A DNA stretch of 64,000 nt from CAIYZT01 sp947461435. GTDB lineage: Bacteria > Pseudomonadota > Alphaproteobacteria > Rhodobacterales > Rhodobacteraceae. Of this stretch, positions 59,335-64,000 are shown piece after piece. Made by a program: the position numbers and the translations under genes. Every line of letters starts with the position of its first letter. The stretch's first letter is position 1. Under the pieces are notes generated by a model. The model worked only from the letters and a program-made list of their open reading frames with translations, did no database searches and was not told the DNA's origin. The DNA is taken from assembly GCA_965284435.1 (NCBI GenBank), contig OZ260083.1, positions 372,001 through 436,000 of the forward strand. Direction: 5' to 3'.

Positions 59335-60192
59335 ATGTCACAGTCTTCCCAGGTTACACTGATCGACCCCACCGTCATTGACGATACGGCCCTGATCCGG
59401 GATCGCACCACCCTTGACCCAGAGGCGCTTGAATCGCTGCAAATCTCCCTCTTGGCCGAGGGACTGCGCCAACCGGTTGAGGTGTGGGCCCTGCGCGAAC
59501 CCACACAAACGCGGCAATATGGCCTGATCTCGGGCCTGCGCCGGTTGACCGCTTTCCGCAATCTTGCGGGCATCAACCCCAGCTTCGACACCATCCCCGC
59601 CTTCATGCGCAGCCCGGCCGATCTGCCCGCCGCGATGGCCGCCATGGTGACGGAAAACGAAATCCGCACCCAGATCACCCCTTGGGAAAAAGGCGCGCTG
59701 ATCGTCAGCGCCACAAAAGCCCAGATTTTCCCCACCATCGACACCGCCATTGCCGCCCTGTTCCCCGCTGTTTCGCGCCAAACCCGCAACCGTTTGCGCA
59801 ACTATGCCGATGTGGTCGATGAACTGGGCGATGCACTGGCCACCCCACATCTTCTGACCGGCCAGCAGATCGACCGCCTTGCTGCGGCCCTGCGGGGCGG
59901 TCTGACAGCGTTGATCCACCACATCTTGCTGGAAAAACGCGTCAAGGCCCTGCCCGAACAATGGGCCGCCCTTCTGCCCACCTTGAACGAGGCGCTGTCG
60001 CCCGAAACCGATGCCAGCGGCAAAACCCCCGGCCGCCCCCGCCGCATGATGCGCCTGCATCAGGGCCTGATCATCCGCCGCGAGAAAATCCCCCACGGAT
60101 GGGCCCTGCGCTTCACCGGGCCAGAGGCGCGGCGTGGGGGCATGGTGGATGATGTCATGGACCAGATCGAATACTGGTATGGGCGGGAATAA
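59335..60192 (+). CDS. ParB N-terminal-domain protein (orphan, no adjacent parA)
   Basis: A 285-aa protein with a ParB/Srx-like fold at residues about 8-125: PTVIDDTALIRDRTTLDPEALESLQISLLAEGLRQPVEVW, then GLISGLRRLTAFRNL in place of the canonical GERRxRA box, and VTENEIRTQITPWEKG matching the ENIQR-type box 2. An HTH-like region follows (about 150-200). No parA or parS cluster is near, and the main chromosomal parAB pair is normally elsewhere (beside gidB). It may be a ParB-like regulator or a remnant of a plasmid partition system. A hairpin follows the stop. Confidence 0.85.
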   Translation: MSQSSQVTLIDPTVIDDTALIRDRTTLDPEALESLQISLLAEGLRQPVEVWALREPTQTRQYGLISGLRRLTAFRNLAGINPSFDTIPAFMRSPADLPAAMAAMVTENEIRTQITPWEKGALIVSATKAQIFPTIDTAIAALFPAVSRQTRNRLRNYADVVDELGDALATPHLLTGQQIDRLAAALRGGLTALIHHILLEKRVKALPEQWAALLPTLNEALSPETDASGKTPGRPRRMMRLHQGLIIRREKIPHGWALRFTGPEARRGGMVDDVMDQIEYWYGRE

Positions 60193-60204
60193 GGCGTGCA
60201 ATCG

Positions 60205-60240
60205 GGGCCCATTTGCCGTGCAGGCACATCGGCAAAGCCC
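60205..60240 (+). terminator. Hairpin after the ParB-like gene
   Basis: TTTGCCG (60212-60218) pairs with CGGCAAA (60230-60236), and flanking GGGC and GCCC extend the stem with a small bulge. A second weaker hairpin GATTTCG/CGAAATC lies at 60244-60265. Together they probably end the plus-strand transcript. Confidence 0.5.
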
Positions 60241-60287
60241 TAAGATTTCGTTAAAATGCGAAATCAACCCATTGATATTGCGTACTT

Positions 60288-60312
60288 AAAAAAATGTCCC
60301 GACTCGGGACAT
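60288..60312 (-). terminator. Rho-independent terminator of aroC, touching its stop codon
   Basis: On the minus strand ATGTCCCGA-G-TCGGGACAT (plus 60294-60312) forms a tight hairpin followed by seven T residues (plus-strand A-run 60288-60294). Its 5' arm includes a base of the aroC TGA (60312-60314). Confidence 0.85.
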
Positions 60313-61412
60313 CACCCGATCTGCCCCCGCAGACCCCCGGTCTGGCCCCGGTCAAGCAACAGATGGTCCAGCAGAACACAGGCCATCATCGCCTCCCCCA
60401 CCGGCACCGCCCGGATGCCCACGCAGGGGTCATGCCGCCCCTTGGTGACCAGATCGATCTCCTCTCCGGCAGAATTCACCGTGGCCCGCGGCGTCAAAAT
60501 CGACGAGGTCGGCTTGACCGCAAACCGCACCACAACGTCCTGCCCGGAACTGATCCCGCCCAGAATACCCCCCGCATGGTTTGTCAAAAATTCAACGCCC
60601 CCCGGTCCCATCCGCATCTCGTCGGCATTCTCAACCCCGGTCAGCGCCGCCGCCGCCATACCCTCGCCAATCTCAACCCCCTTGACCGCGTTGATCGACA
60701 TCATCGCCGCCGCCAGATCCGAATCCAGTTTGCCGTACAAGGGCGCGCCCAACCCCGCCGGCACGCCCGAGGCCGTCACCTCAATCACCGCCCCCACCGA
60801 ATTGTGGGTCAGCCGCAGATCATCCAGATAAACCGCCCAATCCGCCGCCGCTACCGGATCAGGGCACCAAAACGGATTGCTCGGGATCACAGCAGCATCG
60901 AACCGGGCCCGATCAATCCCCCGCGGCCCCATCTGAACCATATAACCGCTGATCGTCAGACCCGGCAAAAGCGCCGCCAGAACCGCCCTCGCCACGCCGC
61001 CCGCGGCCACCCGTGCCGCCGTCTCGCGCGCCGAACTGCGCCCCCCGCCCCGATAGTCGCGCACCCCATATTTCTGGTGATAGGTGATGTCCGCATGCCC
61101 CGGCCGAAACGCCTGCGCGATGTCGCCGTAATCCTTGCTGCGCTGGTCGGTGTTTTCGATCATCAATTGAATCGGGGTTCCCGTTGTCACCCCGCCAAAC
61201 ACGCCCGACAAGATGCGAACCTCGTCCGCTTCCTTCCTCTGCGTGGTGAATTTGCTTGTTCCCGGTTTGCGCTTGTCCAGCCACGGCTGCAAATCCACCT
61301 CGGACAGAACGATCCCCGGAGGGCAGCCATCAACCGTGCAGCCGATCGCAGGCCCATGGCTTTCGCCCCAAGTGGTGACGCGGAAGAGGTGACCGAAGGT
61401 GTTCAAGCTCAT
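60312..61412 (-). CDS. aroC: Chorismate synthase
   Basis: A 366-aa FMN-dependent enzyme making chorismate from EPSP. All three signature regions are seen: GESHGPAIGCTVDGCPPG, RPGHADITYHQKYGVRDYRGGGRSSARETAARVAAG (split across about residues 98-135), and the C-terminal RHDPCVGIRAVPVGEAMMA. The ATG at 61412 begins the invariant MSLNTFGHLFRVTTWGESHG; the open frame to 61682 crosses the TPP riboswitch and is not coding. Divergent from the thi operon. Confidence 0.97.
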   Translation of the reverse strand: MSLNTFGHLFRVTTWGESHGPAIGCTVDGCPPGIVLSEVDLQPWLDKRKPGTSKFTTQRKEADEVRILSGVFGGVTTGTPIQLMIENTDQRSKDYGDIAQAFRPGHADITYHQKYGVRDYRGGGRSSARETAARVAAGGVARAVLAALLPGLTISGYMVQMGPRGIDRARFDAAVIPSNPFWCPDPVAAADWAVYLDDLRLTHNSVGAVIEVTASGVPAGLGAPLYGKLDSDLAAAMMSINAVKGVEIGEGMAAAALTGVENADEMRMGPGGVEFLTNHAGGILGGISSGQDVVVRFAVKPTSSILTPRATVNSAGEEIDLVTKGRHDPCVGIRAVPVGEAMMACVLLDHLLLDRGQTGGLRGQIG

Positions 61413-61482
61413 GTGCAAACTCCATGCTTGCCTGACCCATAAGCCATGCCCCGCCGCCGATAAACCCCAAAGATAAGCGCCC

Positions 61483-61510
61483 TTGTCTCTGCGAATTATT
61501 CCCCTATGGT
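61483..61510 (+). promoter_or_regulatory. Putative promoter of the thi operon
   Basis: TTGTCT (61483-61488) and TATGGT (61505-61510) are 16 bp apart; a start near 61517 would coincide with the first bases of the TPP aptamer. Confidence 0.5.
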
Positions 61511-61514
61511 CATC

Positions 61515-61620
61515 GCCACCTCGGGGTGCCTTTGGCTGTTTGCCAAAACAATCAAAGGCTGAGATGCGCAAGCGGACCCGTTGAACCTGAACCGGATCAT
61601 ACCGGCGGAGGGAAGGTGCT
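61515..61620 (+). ncRNA. TPP riboswitch (THI element)
   Basis: The conserved aptamer parts occur in order: TCGGGGTGCC (61521-61530), GGCTGAGATGC (61557-61567), ACCCGTTGAACCTGAACC (61576-61593) and CCGGCGGAGGGAA (61602-61614). These are the pyrimidine- and pyrophosphate-sensing arms of the thiamine pyrophosphate riboswitch. It lies 50 nt before thiB, whose ribosome site GGAGAAG is at 61659-61665, so control is probably by hiding the ribosome site when TPP is high. Confidence 0.95.
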
Positions 61621-61669
61621 TGGATTTCTCCAGAACCGACCATTTCCGTCGCAACGTTGGAGAAGACCG

Positions 61670-62653
61670 ATGAAAACCACACTCCTCGCTGCGGGCCTGC
61701 TTTCCTTGGCGACCATGGCCATAGGCGAGACCCCCGTTCTAACCGTTCTGACCTATGACAGCTTTACCCCCGAATGGGGCCCCGGTCCGTTGATCGAAAC
61801 GGGATTCGAGGCGACCTGCCGTTGTGATTTGCAGTTTATCACCGCCGGAGACGGCGCGGCCGTCTTGGCCCGCGTCAAGCTGGAAGGCGTTCAGTCCGAG
61901 GCAGATGTTGTTCTGGGTCTGGATACGACCCTGACAGCCGATGCGGCGGCGACGGGGCTGTTTGCGCCCGTGGCGGCGGCGGAAAACACGCTGCCCGTTC
62001 CCTTTTCAGACCCCAATTTTGTGCCCTTTGATTGGGGGTGGTTCGCCATGGTCTATGACAGCACCAAACTGGCAACTGCGCCAACCTCGTTCAAGGAATT
62101 GGCCGCATCGAACTTGAAAATCCTGATACAAGACCCCCGATCCTCGACACCCGGGCTTGGCTTGGTGATGTGGATCAAAGCGGCCTATGGGGATCAAGCG
62201 GCGCAGATTTGGGCCGATCTGGCAGATAACATTGTTACGGTTACCCCCGGCTGGACCGAAGCCTACAACATGTTTCTGGAAGGCGAGGCTGATATGGTTT
62301 TGTCCTACACAACCTCACCCGCCTATCATTTGATCGCAGAAGGCGACGCGACAAAATCGGCCGCCCTGTTCCGCGAAGGGCATTATCTTCAGATCGAAGT
62401 TGCCGGAAAGCTCGCCGCAAGCGATCAACCCGCCTTGGCCGATGCCTTTTTGGCGTATCTCACCTCGGATGAAGCGCAGGCTGCGCTGATCACAACAAAC
62501 TGGATGTACCCGGCCAAAACCCCTTCTTTGGGCCTTCCGCAGGGTTTCGAAACCTTGATCCAGCCTGCGACATCCTTGCTTTTCTCCTCCGCCGAGGCGC
62601 AGGCGGCGCGTGGCCCGGCGATTGAAGAATGGCGAACGGCTTTGTCAAAATGA
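61670..62653 (+). CDS. thiB: Thiamine ABC importer periplasmic binding protein
   Basis: A 327-aa binding protein with signal peptide MKTTLLAAGLLSLATMAIG. The mature part has VLTVLTYDSFTPEWGPGPLIETGFEATCRCDLQFITAGDGAAVLARV, DVVLGLDTTLTADAAATG, the PFDWGWFAMVYDS block and DPRSSTPGLGLVMWI, all matching ThiB/TbpA, which binds thiamine and its phosphates. ATG 61670 follows a GGAGAAG site. The stop overlaps the ATG of thiP (ATGA). It is under the TPP riboswitch just upstream. Confidence 0.95.
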   Translation: MKTTLLAAGLLSLATMAIGETPVLTVLTYDSFTPEWGPGPLIETGFEATCRCDLQFITAGDGAAVLARVKLEGVQSEADVVLGLDTTLTADAAATGLFAPVAAAENTLPVPFSDPNFVPFDWGWFAMVYDSTKLATAPTSFKELAASNLKILIQDPRSSTPGLGLVMWIKAAYGDQAAQIWADLADNIVTVTPGWTEAYNMFLEGEADMVLSYTTSPAYHLIAEGDATKSAALFREGHYLQIEVAGKLAASDQPALADAFLAYLTSDEAQAALITTNWMYPAKTPSLGLPQGFETLIQPATSLLFSSAEAQAARGPAIEEWRTALSK

Positions 62654-64000
62654 CAGCGGTCCGGGCCATCGCCGCAGGAATCGCCGCGCTGATCTTGGGC
62701 AGCGCGGCGCTTTTGGCGGGCCAAGCGCAGACATGGGCCTTGCTTCCCGCAGATTTGGCCGCCGTGCGCTTCACGGTAGCGCAGGCTGCGCTGTCGGCCG
62801 CGGCATCGGTCCTGCTGGCCATTCCGGTGTCTCGCGCCTTGTTTCGTCGGCGGTTTGCCGGGCGCTCTGCGCTGATCGGGTTGATGGCGGCCCCATTTGC
62901 GCTTCCATTTGTGGTGGCGGTTCTGGGGTTGCTGACCATTTTTGGGCGGTCCGGCCCTGTGAACATGGCGCTGGCCGCCTTGGGCCTGCCACCCTTTTCG
63001 ATCTACGGGTTGCACGGCGTGGTCATGGCAAACGTCTTTTTCAATTTGCCCTTGGCCACCCGGATGCTTCTGCACGGCTGGCAGAACATCCCGACCGAGC
63101 GTTTTCGGTTGGCGCAGTCGCTGTCCATGCCACACTCAGCCCAGTTCCGACATCTGGAATGGCCGATGCTTCGTGCGCAAACACCGGGTATTTTGGTGGT
63201 GATCTTTCTGGTGTGTCTGTCCAGCTTTGCCATTTCCCTCACCTTGGGCGGCGGGCCAAAGTCGAGCACGATAGAGCTTGCGATCTATCAATCCCTGCGG
63301 TTTGACTATGATCTTGGCCGGGCGTCGCTTTTGGCCATGGTGCAATTTTCGATCTGTGCCGGGGTAACCCTGATCGCCAGTCGGCTGACGCTGCCTGATG
63401 GTCTGGGATCGGGCCTGCAACGCTTTGCCCCGATGATGCCCGCAAAGGGTTGGCGGCGCAGTGCAGACATTGTCTGGATTTCGCTGGCGGCGCTTTATCT
63501 GTTTGCGCCGCTGTGTGCCGCGATGATCAAAGGCCTGCCGGGTTTGGCCGATTTGCCAAATGGGGTGGCCGCCGCGCTGGCCCGATCGGTGGCTGTGGCC
63601 CTGGGGTCGGCCGGGCTGTGCACGGGCCTGGCGCTGTGTCTGGCCTTGGCGGCGGCGCAAGACAAAAACCGCTGGATCGAAGTTGCAGCCATGCTGCCCT
63701 TGGCGGCCTCGGGCCTTGTGCTGGGAACTGGTCTTTTTATCGCGCTGCGCCCCGTTGCGCGGCCCGAAGATATGGCCCTGCCCATCACGCTGTTGGTGAA
63801 TGCGGTGCTGGCGCTGCCGTTTTTGGTTCGCCTTTTGCTTCCCGCAGCCCGGCAAATGAACGCCAATTATGGACAGCTGGCGCAAAGCCTTGGGCTAAGC
63901 GGTGCGGCGCGCCTGCGCTACGTGACGGTGCCCTTGCTGGCGCGTCCCATCGGCTATGGCGCGGGGTTGGCGGCGGCCCTGTCGATGGGGGATCTGGGGG
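62650..64000 (+). CDS. thiP: Thiamine ABC importer permease, truncated by window end
   Basis: The frame from ATG 62650 stays open to the last base (450 codons). It encodes a double-length permease with at least ten membrane segments and two binding-protein-dependent transport domains: GRSALIGLMAAPFALPFVVAVLG and RLAQSLSMPHSAQFRHLEWPML in the first half, SAGLCTGLALCLALAAAQ and QLAQSLGLSGAARLRYVTVPLL in the second, the EAA-like loops that contact the ATPase. That doubled layout is typical of ThiP. The ATPase gene thiQ is expected just beyond the edge. Start overlaps the thiB stop. Confidence 0.95.
   Translation, partial: MTAVRAIAAGIAALILGSAALLAGQAQTWALLPADLAAVRFTVAQAALSAAASVLLAIPVSRALFRRRFAGRSALIGLMAAPFALPFVVAVLGLLTIFGRSGPVNMALAALGLPPFSIYGLHGVVMANVFFNLPLATRMLLHGWQNIPTERFRLAQSLSMPHSAQFRHLEWPMLRAQTPGILVVIFLVCLSSFAISLTLGGGPKSSTIELAIYQSLRFDYDLGRASLLAMVQFSICAGVTLIASRLTLPDGLGSGLQRFAPMMPAKGWRRSADIVWISLAALYLFAPLCAAMIKGLPGLADLPNGVAAALARSVAVALGSAGLCTGLALCLALAAAQDKNRWIEVAAMLPLAASGLVLGTGLFIALRPVARPEDMALPITLLVNAVLALPFLVRLLLPAARQMNANYGQLAQSLGLSGAARLRYVTVPLLARPIGYGAGLAAALSMGDLG

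Noticed and set aside
1..64000. CRISPR arrays, insertion sequences, prophage or toxin-antitoxin modules
   Set aside because: No regularly spaced repeats, transposase, integrase, phage structural or toxin-antitoxin genes were recognised on either strand.

Overview
This is a gene-dense, high-GC chromosomal stretch whose gene content fits an alphaproteobacterium of the order Rhodobacterales (Roseobacter/Rhodobacter relatives). Supporting signs are the folK-rpoZ-rsh-DUF2062-pdxJ-acpS-lepB-rnc-era-DUF1491-recO run, the gpmI-envC-ctpA-rppH run beside rsfS/rlmH, leuC-leuD separated from leuB by a few genes, an Opp-type alpha-galactoside importer, and many ATGA or TTGA gene overlaps. No insertion sequence, prophage, integrase or CRISPR array was seen. 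The genus cannot be decided from sequence alone.

Layout. 1-11.3 kb is a carbohydrate locus: two glycoside hydrolase family 4 (alpha-galactosidase-like) genes, a complete Opp/Agp-type ABC importer (binding protein, two permeases, fused double ATPase), two AraC-type regulators and, as the last gene of the transporter operon, a flavin-dependent tryptophan-halogenase-family gene. 11.3-14.5 kb holds a luciferase-like monooxygenase, a phenylacetate-CoA ligase-like enzyme and a 2OG-Fe(II) oxygenase-like protein. 14.7-20.2 kb is a minus-strand housekeeping block: rsfS, rlmH, gpmI, envC-like, ctpA, rppH. 20.3-28.4 kb holds a SOUL protein and then leuC, leuD, a membrane protein, an EEP-family protein, an SDR, a LysR regulator and leuB. 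28.6-31.4 kb is a tandem array of three DMT (EamA) transporters, followed by tRNA-Pro(CGG). 31.6-40.5 kb is mostly minus-strand: ornithine cyclodeaminase-like, HAD, a fourth DMT, PPOX flavoprotein, YaiI family, S-formylglutathione hydrolase, AEC transporter, WcbI-like, RNase HI, DUF3429 and ispH. 40.8-43.5 kb has a hybrid histidine kinase and a NYN-domain protein. 43.7-52.4 kb is the folK-to-recO core block. 52.6-56.8 kb has a Met-rich HdeA-like periplasmic protein, TerC, an XRE-cupin regulator with a palindromic operator, a VOC-cupin fusion protein and an SDR. 56.9-64 kb has AMP nucleosidase, HU, a VOC protein, an orphan ParB-like protein, aroC, and a TPP riboswitch controlling thiB-thiP; thiP runs off the right edge.

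How parts work together. The first locus probably imports alpha-galactosides such as melibiose or raffinose through an AgpABCD-like transporter and hydrolyses them with NAD/Mn-dependent GH4 enzymes under AraC control. The halogenase-like flavoenzyme, with the catalytic Lys and Glu in place, is the least expected member and the best candidate here for undescribed biology. Other loci worth a look are the three-DMT array preceded by phased TATAG repeats, the XRE-cupin/VOC-cupin pair with a perfect 8+8 palindrome at the promoter, and the HdeA-like/TerC pair with a structured leader.
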